A stretch of DNA of 41,186 bases, taken from an uncultured Akkermansia sp. (GTDB lineage Bacteria > Verrucomicrobiota > Verrucomicrobiia > Verrucomicrobiales > Akkermansiaceae). The notes under the pieces are model-generated. The model saw only the letters and a list, made by a program, of their open reading frames with translations, had not been told where the DNA came from and ran no database searches. The stretch is from contig CAJGCZ010000018.1 of the NCBI GenBank assembly GCA_904501975.1, forward strand, positions 1 through 41,186, in the 5' to 3' direction. Position 1 is the first letter of the stretch. Each line of letters starts with the position of its first letter. Made by a program: the position numbers and the translations under genes. This document shows positions 17,164-24,888 of the stretch, in pieces.

Positions 17164-18297
17164 ATGAGTGTAATACACAAGAAACCACGTATTGCGATTA
17201 TGGGAGATTTTCCCATAGGCAAGGTATATTCCCGATACCCAGCCCAAACAGACAATGCAGGCTGGTTATATCGTTTATACCAAATTTTTAAGGACACGGA
17301 TGCATACGATATACATTGGATTATTGTAGATAAGTACATCAAAAAAACGGAAACCATCACCGTTGAAAACCAAACATTCCATTTGGCTCCGGGAACTAGT
17401 CAAACTGTGGGAATGTATACAGGATATTTATTGAATCGCTGGAGAACAGCCCAAATTGTAAAAAAAATTAAACCGGATATATTTCACGGATGGGGAACAG
17501 AACGCTTCTATGGATTGTGTGCTAAAGACTTTAAAGGAAAATCCTTACTCTCCGTTCAGGGAATTCTTACAGCATATTGTCAAAGAGCCACTATTGCAAA
17601 ATTCGAACAAAAACAGTGCTTTTATGAGCGAATAGCATTAAAAGGTGTAGACTATCTTACTACCGAATCTTTATGGGGGCAAGAAAGACTTCTAGAAGAA
17701 GTTCCATCCGCGAACGTCACATTATGGGAATATGCCCCACAAGAATATTTCTTTTCAGCAAAAAGGAAATTATCACCTGCACCCACATGCTTGCTAGCCG
17801 GTACTCATTCCCCTGTTAAAGACATTTCTACTGCCATACGCGCATTTTCCTCACCAAAATTATCACATGTTAAACTCTATTTAGCGGGAATTAAACCGAA
17901 TAGTTTAGGGAACCTTTCATCTAATATTATTCCATTAGGAAGAGTTCCCAGAGAAGAAATAGCCTTACTCCTTCAACAAAGTTGGTGTTTAGTTCACCCT
18001 AGTGTTGCCGATACTTCACCGAACATTGTTAAGGAAGCTAGAGTGATGGGGCTGCCGGCCATCGTTACCTCCGAGTGTGGAGGCAAACAATACATCAAAC
18101 ACGGACAATCTGGCTATATCATCAACCCTAGAGACGTTGACGCCTTAATTGACAGTGTTTTAAAAATAACGTCCTCAGCAAAAACGTCTATTACCATGGG
18201 GCAATACGATCAAGAACGATGCCGTGAACTTCTAAGCATCAACACAATGAAAAAAGGTCTTTTCGATATATATCACCGCATCCTTACCTCTGATTAA
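17164..18297 (+). CDS. GT-B fold glycosyltransferase, GT4-like
   Basis: A 377-residue protein resembling family 4 glycosyltransferases, which move sugars from nucleotide donors during polysaccharide or lipopolysaccharide assembly. The donor-binding C-terminal half contains CLLAGTHSPVKD, LGRVPREEIALLLQQSWCLVHPSVAD and SPNIVKEARVMGLPAIVTSECGG, the last carrying the E-x7-style motif and Gly pair of the family. The N-terminal half is less conserved. The gene is AT-richer than its surroundings: two sampled 60-base lines are 38% and 43% GC, against 55% in a leuS line. AAA and ATA codons are frequent, so recent acquisition is plausible. It stands alone, with a terminator behind it and no other surface-polysaccharide gene nearby. 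Confidence 0.8.
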   Translation: MSVIHKKPRIAIMGDFPIGKVYSRYPAQTDNAGWLYRLYQIFKDTDAYDIHWIIVDKYIKKTETITVENQTFHLAPGTSQTVGMYTGYLLNRWRTAQIVKKIKPDIFHGWGTERFYGLCAKDFKGKSLLSVQGILTAYCQRATIAKFEQKQCFYERIALKGVDYLTTESLWGQERLLEEVPSANVTLWEYAPQEYFFSAKRKLSPAPTCLLAGTHSPVKDISTAIRAFSSPKLSHVKLYLAGIKPNSLGNLSSNIIPLGRVPREEIALLLQQSWCLVHPSVADTSPNIVKEARVMGLPAIVTSECGGKQYIKHGQSGYIINPRDVDALIDSVLKITSSAKTSITMGQYDQERCRELLSINTMKKGLFDIYHRILTSD

Positions 18298-18337
18298 CAA
18301 TCACTGAATGCCTTCAATAATGTATTCAGCTACTATG

Positions 18338-18369
18338 ACTCCCGGGATCCCGGGAGTTTTTTATTTTTT
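18338..18369 (+). terminator. Rho-independent terminator after the glycosyltransferase
   Basis: ACTCCCGGGATCCCGGGAGT is a 20-base perfect palindrome (18338-18357) followed by TTTTTTATTTTTT. Confidence 0.92.
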
Positions 18370-18392
18370 CTTACCAGAACATCAAGTAAAAC

Positions 18393-18421
18393 TTGCAAAA
18401 ACGGGTAGAATGTAGTAGTCT
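18393..18421 (+). promoter_or_regulatory. Possible promoter of the transporter-kinase-porin module
   Basis: TTGCAA (18393-18398), 17-base spacer, TAGTCT (18416-18421). The leader to 18502 would be about 74 bases and contains the palindrome CACGCATGCGTG and a GAGGT 16 bases before the ATG. The -10 is weak. Confidence 0.35.
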
Positions 18422-18501
18422 ATCTTCTGCACAAGAAAGCTTTCTCGCGTGCACGCATGCGTGAAGCGGCCTTGATGCAAGAGGTAAACTAATTATCAGC
18501 T

Positions 18502-20220
18502 ATGTCAAGTACTCAAAAAACTCTGATCAAGTTGTTTGTCGTACTGCTCCTGAGCGGCAGTGCGCTTTTCCTGCCGAACATGCTCAACACGCCGGATGAG
18601 ACCCTCATCAACCCCATCCAGGCTCGCGTTGTTGCATTGTTCATTTTTGCGGCATTAATGTGGATTTTGGAAGTAATTCCGATTTGGACTACATCCGTTC
18701 TCGTTATCACCCTCACCCTGCTGGGCATGTCCAACCAGTCCCTGAACTTCCTGCAGGTTGATCGCTACGACACCGCCGCCATTAAAGAGATTATTTCTGA
18801 CGCCTACGGCCCGAACGCCGACCAAGAGACAGTCGCCAAAACAGAAGAAACCGTATTGGCTGACCTCAAGAAGCAAACATCTCTTACCCCGGCCTACGTT
18901 CGCACTACCATCAACAACACCGTATTGGCACCTGTTGTTAAGGGTAAGGTAGAAAAAGGCTCTGAGAAAGAACAGGCTCTGCTTGCCGCATCCGCCAATT
19001 TGTACACCGGCTCTGCCTCTGAGAAGATTGAGAAGCTGGAGCTCATCAGCGTATCAAAGCAGAAGAGCATTTTTGCCACCTTTGCAGACCCCATCATCAT
19101 TCTGTTCCTCGGTGGTTTCTTCTTGGCTGATGCCGCCACCAAGTATCGTTTGGACGTGAACCTGGCTCGCGTGCTGCTCAAGCCCTTCGGCACCAACCCG
19201 AAGTACGTATTGCTCGGTTTGATGAGCGTTACCGCCGTATTCTCCATGTTCATGAGCAACACGGCTACAGCCGCCATGATGCTCGCCCTGCTCACCCCTG
19301 TATTGGCACTCTTTAAGCCGGAGGACCGCGGCCGCGCCGCCTTCGCTCTTTGCATTCCCATCGGCGCCAACGTAGGTGGTATCGGCACCCCCATCGGCAC
19401 CCCGCCCAACGCCATTGCCCTTAAGTTCATGCAGGACATTGGTCTGGATGTATCCTTCGGTAAGTGGATGGCCTTCGGTATTCCCTTCGTGGTCATCATG
19501 CTTATTGTAGCTTGGTTCGTATTGCTCAAGATGTTCCCCATCAGCCAGCCGAGCCTCGACCTCTCTAAGGAGCTGCACGGCAAGTTCCTCAAGACCCCCA
19601 AGGCCATCATTGTTTACATCACCTTCATCGTTACCATTCTCATGTGGGTGATTCCCAAGGAATACCACGGTTTGGATTCCAACTCCGTTGCCATCATTCC
19701 GATTGCCGTATTCTCCGTAACAGGTGTTATTACTAAGAAGGATTTGCAGGCCATGAGCTGGGACGTGCTGTGGCTGGTAGCCGGTGGCTTCGCCCTCGGT
19801 GTAGCCCTTAGCGAAACCAACCTGGCTAAGGACATGATTAACGCCATTCCCTTCGGCACCTGGGACTCCACCGTTCTTCTTATCGGCGCCAGCTGCATCT
19901 GCTTGTTCATGGCTACCTTCATGAGCCACACGGCAACAGCCGCCTTGCTTGTACCGATTCTTGGTGGTGTAGCCTCCGCCATGCTTGCTGCCGGCTCCAT
20001 GGACGGCGCCGGTGCTGTCGCCCTGCTCGTAACGGTAGCCTTCGCTTCCTCTCTGGGTATGGCACTGCCGATTTCCACCCCGCCGAACGCCATGGCTTAC
20101 GCCACCGGCCACATCGAGCAGAAGGGCATGGCCATTTCCGGCACCATCCTCTGCTTGCTGGGTCTGGTCATCACCATCATCATGATGAAGCTGCTGGGCG
20201 GCGTCGGCTTCTTCGGCTGA
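18502..20220 (+). CDS. SLC13/DASS family anion transporter
   Basis: A 572-residue inner-membrane transporter of the divalent anion:sodium symporter family, which imports dicarboxylates, citrate or sulfate. Both substrate/sodium motifs are visible: SNT at 252-254 (MSNTATAAMM) and a variant SHT at 475-477 (MSHTATAALL). The conserved GANVGGIGTPIGTPPNAIAL and SLGMALPISTPPNAMAYATG loops follow each. Residues about 85-188 form a mostly hydrophilic insertion between the second membrane segment and FADPIIILFLGGFF, which I do not see in the textbook family layout. It heads a same-strand cluster with a histidine kinase (28-base gap), a response regulator and a porin, suggesting regulated anion uptake across both membranes. 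The exact substrate is unknown. Confidence 0.88.
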   Translation: MSSTQKTLIKLFVVLLLSGSALFLPNMLNTPDETLINPIQARVVALFIFAALMWILEVIPIWTTSVLVITLTLLGMSNQSLNFLQVDRYDTAAIKEIISDAYGPNADQETVAKTEETVLADLKKQTSLTPAYVRTTINNTVLAPVVKGKVEKGSEKEQALLAASANLYTGSASEKIEKLELISVSKQKSIFATFADPIIILFLGGFFLADAATKYRLDVNLARVLLKPFGTNPKYVLLGLMSVTAVFSMFMSNTATAAMMLALLTPVLALFKPEDRGRAAFALCIPIGANVGGIGTPIGTPPNAIALKFMQDIGLDVSFGKWMAFGIPFVVIMLIVAWFVLLKMFPISQPSLDLSKELHGKFLKTPKAIIVYITFIVTILMWVIPKEYHGLDSNSVAIIPIAVFSVTGVITKKDLQAMSWDVLWLVAGGFALGVALSETNLAKDMINAIPFGTWDSTVLLIGASCICLFMATFMSHTATAALLVPILGGVASAMLAAGSMDGAGAVALLVTVAFASSLGMALPISTPPNAMAYATGHIEQKGMAISGTILCLLGLVITIIMMKLLGGVGFFG

Positions 20221-20248
20221 TAACCCCGTAAACCTCACACAACACGAT

Positions 20249-21682
20249 ATGAGCCTGTTGCCCGACCACATCACCCAACCGCTGGAGAGACTGAATAAAG
20301 TCTACTTCGGTGATAGCGGGCGCACCATCAGCATCTCTGCAGGAGAGATGCTGGTGGCTCAAGGCCAGGAATGCCCCCGACTCTACCTCATTTTAGAGGG
20401 CGCATTGGTGGCATACCGCGAAGCAGAGACCCTTCAGGGCTCTGATTTACCCACGGAAACCGTCACCCGCAAGCACGAGGTGTTCCGTGCCGGGCCGGGC
20501 TCATACGTATGTGTGCAGGCATTCTTTTCACGCACCTTCCATAGCTCCAATGATATTGTGGCGTTGGAAGACACAACCCTTGCCTACATTGACAACACCA
20601 CGGAAGCCGTGGACGAAGCCAATTACGGCAGCTTAGAGCACCAGTTTATCCCCGTGCTGATGCACGAGCTGGCTGCTCGCAACATCCGCATGTTTAGTCA
20701 TGCAACGGAAAAGGAGGAGGCGCAGCGCCTGCTCCAACGCGCAGAAATGGCTGCCACCCTTGGGCAGCTTTCTGCCGGCATTGCCCATGAGCTCAACAAC
20801 GCTGTCGGCGTTATCACCCGCCGTACGGAGTTTGTGGCAGAGCACATGGCAGAGTTCTTGGAAGAGGAAGACAAGATTAACGCTCGCCTCTTCCGCTACG
20901 GGTATGAGGACACCTCATTCATAGCCGCCAGTGAATTGCGAACACTGGCACGCCGCTACGAGCGAGAGCTTAACATGCCCCAACCTGCCGCAAAAGTATT
21001 GGCACACATTATCCCGGACACCAAGACGCTTGTTAAGTTTGGCCCGGACTTTGTGCGCCACGTTAAAACAAACTACAAATTCTGGGAATTGGGGCACGAC
21101 CTGCGCGATATGCAGGTAGCAGCCAAACATGCCACGGGCATTGTGCGCGCCGTCAAACTGTTAGGTGGCGGCAACTCTACCCGTCAGGACGGCATCGACG
21201 TTCGAGAGTCTGTGAACGATGCCATGAACCTGCTCACCAACAAGCTCAAGCACATCACCGTAGAAACAGAGCTTGCCCCCTGCCCCACACTGACTGCCGA
21301 TTTAACGGAGCTGGTACAGATTTGGACCAACATCATCAACAATGCGTACGATGCCATGCAGCAGGCAGGTACTCCGCAGCCCATGCTCCGCATTGCTACC
21401 TCCAGCCACACCGCAGAGGGCTTGCAGCTCTTGCCCACCACCTATGTCCGCGTTTCCATCAGCAACAACGGACCGGCCATTCCTGAGGAAATTCAGGAGA
21501 AAATTTTCCACCCGAACTTTACAACAAAGAAACTGGGCTTAGATTTCGGTCTCGGCCTCGGGTTATCCATTGTCCGCCGCTTGGTGGACAGTTACAACGG
21601 CACCATCGAACTCACCAGTAACGATGGCGAAACAACCTTCTCTATCAACCTTCCAACCACACAAATCAATGGAAAAAATTAA
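20249..21682 (+). CDS. Soluble sensor histidine kinase with N-terminal cyclic-nucleotide-type domain
   Basis: A 477-residue cytoplasmic kinase without membrane segments. Residues about 25-115 look like a cNMP-binding beta-roll (ISISAGEMLVAQGQECPRLYLILEGALVAYRE...GPGSYVCVQAFF). The dimerisation helix carries the phospho-accepting His180 in ATLGQLSAGIAHELNNAV. The ATPase domain has the N box (QIWTNIINNAYDAM), a G1-like box SNNGPAIP in which the usual Asp is Asn (a change seen in other kinases), the F box KIFHPNFTTK and the G2 box GLGLGLSIV. A long helical insert follows the H box. The start is 28 bases after the transporter gene, and the last 14 bases overlap the response regulator, so translation is coupled. 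The ligand is not deducible. Confidence 0.87.
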   Translation: MSLLPDHITQPLERLNKVYFGDSGRTISISAGEMLVAQGQECPRLYLILEGALVAYREAETLQGSDLPTETVTRKHEVFRAGPGSYVCVQAFFSRTFHSSNDIVALEDTTLAYIDNTTEAVDEANYGSLEHQFIPVLMHELAARNIRMFSHATEKEEAQRLLQRAEMAATLGQLSAGIAHELNNAVGVITRRTEFVAEHMAEFLEEEDKINARLFRYGYEDTSFIAASELRTLARRYERELNMPQPAAKVLAHIIPDTKTLVKFGPDFVRHVKTNYKFWELGHDLRDMQVAAKHATGIVRAVKLLGGGNSTRQDGIDVRESVNDAMNLLTNKLKHITVETELAPCPTLTADLTELVQIWTNIINNAYDAMQQAGTPQPMLRIATSSHTAEGLQLLPTTYVRVSISNNGPAIPEEIQEKIFHPNFTTKKLGLDFGLGLGLSIVRRLVDSYNGTIELTSNDGETTFSINLPTTQINGKN

Positions 21683-22142
21683 TATTATCTGCATCGATGA
21701 CCAGCAGGAAGTGCTGGATTCCGTCATGAGAGACCTTCGTCCTCTCACCCCCCTCATTCGTCTCGAAGAAGCCTCCGGCGTAGAAGACTGCCTGAGCCTC
21801 ATGGAGCAAATTGATGCCGACGGCGACTTTGTAGGCGTGGTCATTTCCGACCAAGTAATGCCCGAAGCCACCGGCACCGAGCTGCTTGCCAAGGTTGCAT
21901 CCGACCGCCGATTTGCCAAGACTCGCAAGGTACTGTTGACCGGCCAGGCCACCCATGCCGACACCATCAACGCCATCAACGAAGGCCACTTGGACAACTA
22001 TGTTGAGAAGCCCTGGCAGCCGGAGAACCTTCTTAACACGGTTAAGAAGTTGCTCACGCTCTATATTCTGGATATGGGCATCGACCACACGGAGTACATG
22101 AGCATTCTGGATCAGCAGACGCTCTACAACAAACTCCGCTAA
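21669..22142 (+). CDS. Single-domain response regulator
   Basis: A 157-residue receiver protein: the acidic pair is in IICIDDQQEV, the phospho-acceptor Asp in VVISDQVMPEATG, the switch Thr in VLLTGQA and the conserved Lys in NYVEKPWQPENL. After the receiver there are only about 30 residues (LDMGIDHTEYMSILDQQTLYNKLR), too short for a known DNA-binding or enzymatic output domain. It probably acts by protein contact or as a phosphate relay. The ATG at 21669 overlaps the kinase gene by 14 bases and makes the receiver start properly; upstream in-frame starts would only add kinase-overlapping sequence. A porin gene follows after 18 bases. Confidence 0.9.
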   Translation: MEKINIICIDDQQEVLDSVMRDLRPLTPLIRLEEASGVEDCLSLMEQIDADGDFVGVVISDQVMPEATGTELLAKVASDRRFAKTRKVLLTGQATHADTINAINEGHLDNYVEKPWQPENLLNTVKKLLTLYILDMGIDHTEYMSILDQQTLYNKLR

Positions 22143-22160
22143 TTTAGTCACCACAAAAGC

Positions 22161-23444
22161 ATGAACAAAACTCTTCTTTGCACGCTGTCTGCCGCAGCCG
22201 CATTGCCGGTATTTGCGGGCACAGACAGCGTGGTTCCGGCCTCTACGGATTGGGCAGAACAGGTAAAAAAATCTCTTATTGTTTACGAAAACAAGGACAC
22301 CTACATCAACAAGGTGAGCCTCGCTTTCCGTGAGCAGTGGCAAATGGCCGTTGTGCAGCCGAATGGCAGCAATGGCTTGCACTTGCGTGATGGCGCCAGC
22401 CCGTTTAACAGTGAGTTCCGCCGCTCTTGGGTGGGCATCAATGTCTTCACGGAATCCGGCACCCAGTTCCATACCTACGCCCGCATCGGTGGTTTGCCCA
22501 CGCGCAGCACATACAACAATGGCCGCACCAAGCGTAACTTCACCTATACGGATTTGTACGATATTTGGGTAAAGCAGAACATTAGCGCCGTGAAGGGGCT
22601 GAGCGTTAAGGCCGGTAAATTTGCCCCTGCTTTCTCCTCAGATTTCCGCACCTCCAACGCTAACATTCCCTGCGTGGAGCGCTCCTTCATTGCCAACCAG
22701 TTTGCGCTGGACTCCAACTGGGGTGTAGAGGTGAACTACACCGCCCCGGACAAGGCCAACATCCTCTACTTGCAGGTCATGGCCAACGACCGTGCCTGCG
22801 CCAGCAAGAACAATAGCCACCGCGATGTATACCGCGATGGTCGCGGGCTTAAAGGCGAGTTCGGTTGGGAAGACAAGTGCTTCATGATTTTGGGCGGCAC
22901 CCATAAGTTCGACATCACGCAAAACGGCTACCAAGCCGTATCTGCCGAATACATGCACGACTTCAACAATGCCTACCACAATCGCCGCAAGCCGGGTGCC
23001 AACAACTACGGTTTCGGCTTTAAGGATGCCATTTCTCTCGGGTATGAGGTGAAGCACAATAAGCTCACCTTCATGGCCAACGCCATTGCTGCCTTCGAGC
23101 AGCAGAATGGCAATGGTTCCAACAATGTAGGTATTCAGTTGCAGCCCGTTTACGCCCTGCACCCGCAGGTGGATTGCGTCTTCCGTTACACTGCCATGAC
23201 GGGTGACAACGCTTGCAAGCTGGGCGCAGACCGCTACATTTGCACGCAGTGCACCACCACCGCAGCTCCCACTTGGGTAGATAGCCTGCACGCCTTCTAC
23301 TTTGGTGTAGATTTCTATGCCTCTGCCAAGCACAAGGATGCCGCTAAGCTCATGATTGGTGCAGAGTATACCACCGCACGCAAGGATGGCGCAGATTGCT
23401 ACAACGGTTGGGAGTTCACCACGGCTCTCCGCTTCAACTTCTGA
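22161..23444 (+). CDS. Outer-membrane porin, OprP/OprO-like
   Basis: The 427-residue product has a signal peptide (MNKTLLCTLSAAAALPVFAG, cleavage near residue 19-20). The rest is rich in alternating beta-strand sequence and ends LRFNF, the terminal aromatic residue expected of Bam-inserted barrels. Segments such as LSVKAGKFAPAFSSDFRTS, FANQ-like FIANQFALDSNWGVEV and LKGEFGWEDKCFMILGG resemble phosphate-selective porin O/P proteins (KAGKF...E...). Anion selectivity would match the SLC13 transporter at the head of the cluster. It is the last gene of the unit, followed by a terminator. Confidence 0.72.
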   Translation: MNKTLLCTLSAAAALPVFAGTDSVVPASTDWAEQVKKSLIVYENKDTYINKVSLAFREQWQMAVVQPNGSNGLHLRDGASPFNSEFRRSWVGINVFTESGTQFHTYARIGGLPTRSTYNNGRTKRNFTYTDLYDIWVKQNISAVKGLSVKAGKFAPAFSSDFRTSNANIPCVERSFIANQFALDSNWGVEVNYTAPDKANILYLQVMANDRACASKNNSHRDVYRDGRGLKGEFGWEDKCFMILGGTHKFDITQNGYQAVSAEYMHDFNNAYHNRRKPGANNYGFGFKDAISLGYEVKHNKLTFMANAIAAFEQQNGNGSNNVGIQLQPVYALHPQVDCVFRYTAMTGDNACKLGADRYICTQCTTTAAPTWVDSLHAFYFGVDFYASAKHKDAAKLMIGAEYTTARKDGADCYNGWEFTTALRFNF

Positions 23445-23469
23445 TTCCCATCATCCTCCCCATTTTTTA

Positions 23470-23501
23470 CCCCTGCAAGCTTATGTCTTGCAGGGGTTTT
23501 G
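23470..23501 (+). terminator. Rho-independent terminator after the porin
   Basis: CCCCTGCAAG (23470-23479) pairs with CTTGCAGGGG (23487-23496) around a CTTATGT loop, followed by TTTTGCG. The convergent recO ends at 23505, so this may also serve it weakly. Confidence 0.85.
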
Positions 23502-23504
23502 CGT

Positions 23505-24041
23505 TCATGAGGGCAAATAATCCAAAAATTGCAAGCGACCGGAAGGCAGGTTTTGGAAATGGCGCAGCAATGCTTGGTGCGGCGGCAGCACCGGAGAATA
23601 AATGCCGTGCAGCGTGGCCAAACGCTTTTCAAAATGCTCTAAAATAGCCAAACGAGGGGGTGAGGAGGCCACATAATCCAAGGCGCCGGATATCAATTTA
23701 TGCCACTCCGGATTTCCGTCTCCGGGCTCTACAGTAGCCAACAATAAGCGGCATAAATAACCGGCTAGGCACAGTTTTGCCAAATCCCCTCGCAACGGAA
23801 GTCGGGCGGCTATAAGCTCGCAGCTATGCAGCGTAGCCAAATCCCCGCGTGCCGGAAAACTATACAGCAATTCCCCCTCTAAAAACGCATCTAATCGGCC
23901 GGTAAAATCGCTACCGGGCTTGCGAGCATTACGGGCAGCCGTGCGCACTATACCGTGCGCTGCCGTGCACCAAACAACAATCAGCCCGTGGTCTCCCAAC
24001 GGGCTGAGTTTAAGAATGGTGCCTGTATCTCGCTCTTTCAT
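23505..24041 (-). CDS. recO: RecO-like recombination mediator, short form
   Basis: RecO binds single-stranded DNA and SSB and loads RecA in the RecF pathway. The N-terminal OB-fold pattern fits: ERDTGTILKLSPLGDHGLIVVW, then GIVRTAARNARKPGSDFTGRLDAFLEGELLY. The helical C-terminal part is recognisable but short (178 residues against about 240), and the zinc-binding cysteines found in many RecO proteins are absent. The ATG at 24041 is preferred over a TTG at 24053. It is the last gene of the argC-to-recO operon, 26 bases after the TPR gene. The call is by N-terminal similarity and length, so moderately sure. Confidence 0.68.
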   Translation of the reverse strand: MKERDTGTILKLSPLGDHGLIVVWCTAAHGIVRTAARNARKPGSDFTGRLDAFLEGELLYSFPARGDLATLHSCELIAARLPLRGDLAKLCLAGYLCRLLLATVEPGDGNPEWHKLISGALDYVASSPPRLAILEHFEKRLATLHGIYSPVLPPHQALLRHFQNLPSGRLQFLDYLPS

Positions 24042-24067
24042 GCAGAGATGCAACAGAGCTACAACCG

Positions 24068-24883
24068 TTACTTGGTATACAGCGCAGAGATTTTTTCCAT
24101 GAATTTGGAATATTCCAGCGCTTGCTTGTAGGTGGGCAAATAAGCATCCGTGCGGTAAATGCTGTTAGCGGAGGTCATCTCCTTGAGCGCACGCTTGCGG
24201 TCATTTTCCACCAAAGCAAAGACAGACTGTGAGTAGTAGTAAAGCGGGGTAAAGGTCATCGGAGTAATATCCTTCACCAAATCGCGGGCATCATCCACAC
24301 GATTCATCAACACAAAGCACACGAGCTTGCGGAAGGTGAGGGTGTGGCGCAAGCCCTCCATGTTATCCTTATACTCCAAGTCATTCAGCAGAACATCGCA
24401 TTCCTCCACGCAACGCTCATATTTGCCCTGCCCCAAAAACATGAGAGAATAGTTGAGGTTGGCCACCAAATCATCCGGTGCCACGGCTCGCACTTTTTTC
24501 AGCCAAATCTCGGCGGCGTCAAATTGCTTGCGGCTAATTTGCACAGAGGCACGCAGATTCCACACATTGGGGTTTTTGGCATAAACGCTATCACACTCAT
24601 CCAAACACTGCTCGCACATATCCAACGCGCCCTTAGAGAATGCCCATTTGGCAGCGGAGAAGTTGTTCATGTACTTGCGGCGATCTGCCTCCGGCAAGTT
24701 GGAGAGGTCGCTCACCCAGTCCGGCACATCTTCCAAGGTAAAATCCTCGGATTCGAAATCGGACAACGTGGCTTTTTTCTTCTCCGGTTGGTCGTCAAAT
24801 ACATTAACGGTGGGCAAATCTGCCGCTGAAAGAACGGCAGCACCACCGAATGTGAACAACATTGCGTTGAGTAATTTTTTCAT
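24068..24883 (-). CDS. Exported TPR-repeat protein of unknown function
   Basis: The 271-residue product has a signal peptide (MKKLLNAMLFTFGGAAVLSAAD). Helix-pair repeats of TPR type start at about residue 75: NFSAAKWAFSKGALDMCEQCLDE, NVWNLRASVQISRKQFDAAEIWLKK and VANLNYSLMFLGQGKYERCVEE. A C-terminal segment ends LEYSKFMEKISALYTK. TPR proteins in the periplasm usually act as scaffolds; no enzymatic motif is visible. It starts 5 bases after the dxs stop, so it is translationally close-coupled to it. Confidence 0.8.
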   Translation of the reverse strand: MKKLLNAMLFTFGGAAVLSAADLPTVNVFDDQPEKKKATLSDFESEDFTLEDVPDWVSDLSNLPEADRRKYMNNFSAAKWAFSKGALDMCEQCLDECDSVYAKNPNVWNLRASVQISRKQFDAAEIWLKKVRAVAPDDLVANLNYSLMFLGQGKYERCVEECDVLLNDLEYKDNMEGLRHTLTFRKLVCFVLMNRVDDARDLVKDITPMTFTPLYYYSQSVFALVENDRKRALKEMTSANSIYRTDAYLPTYKQALEYSKFMEKISALYTK

Positions 24884-24888
24884 GGAAA

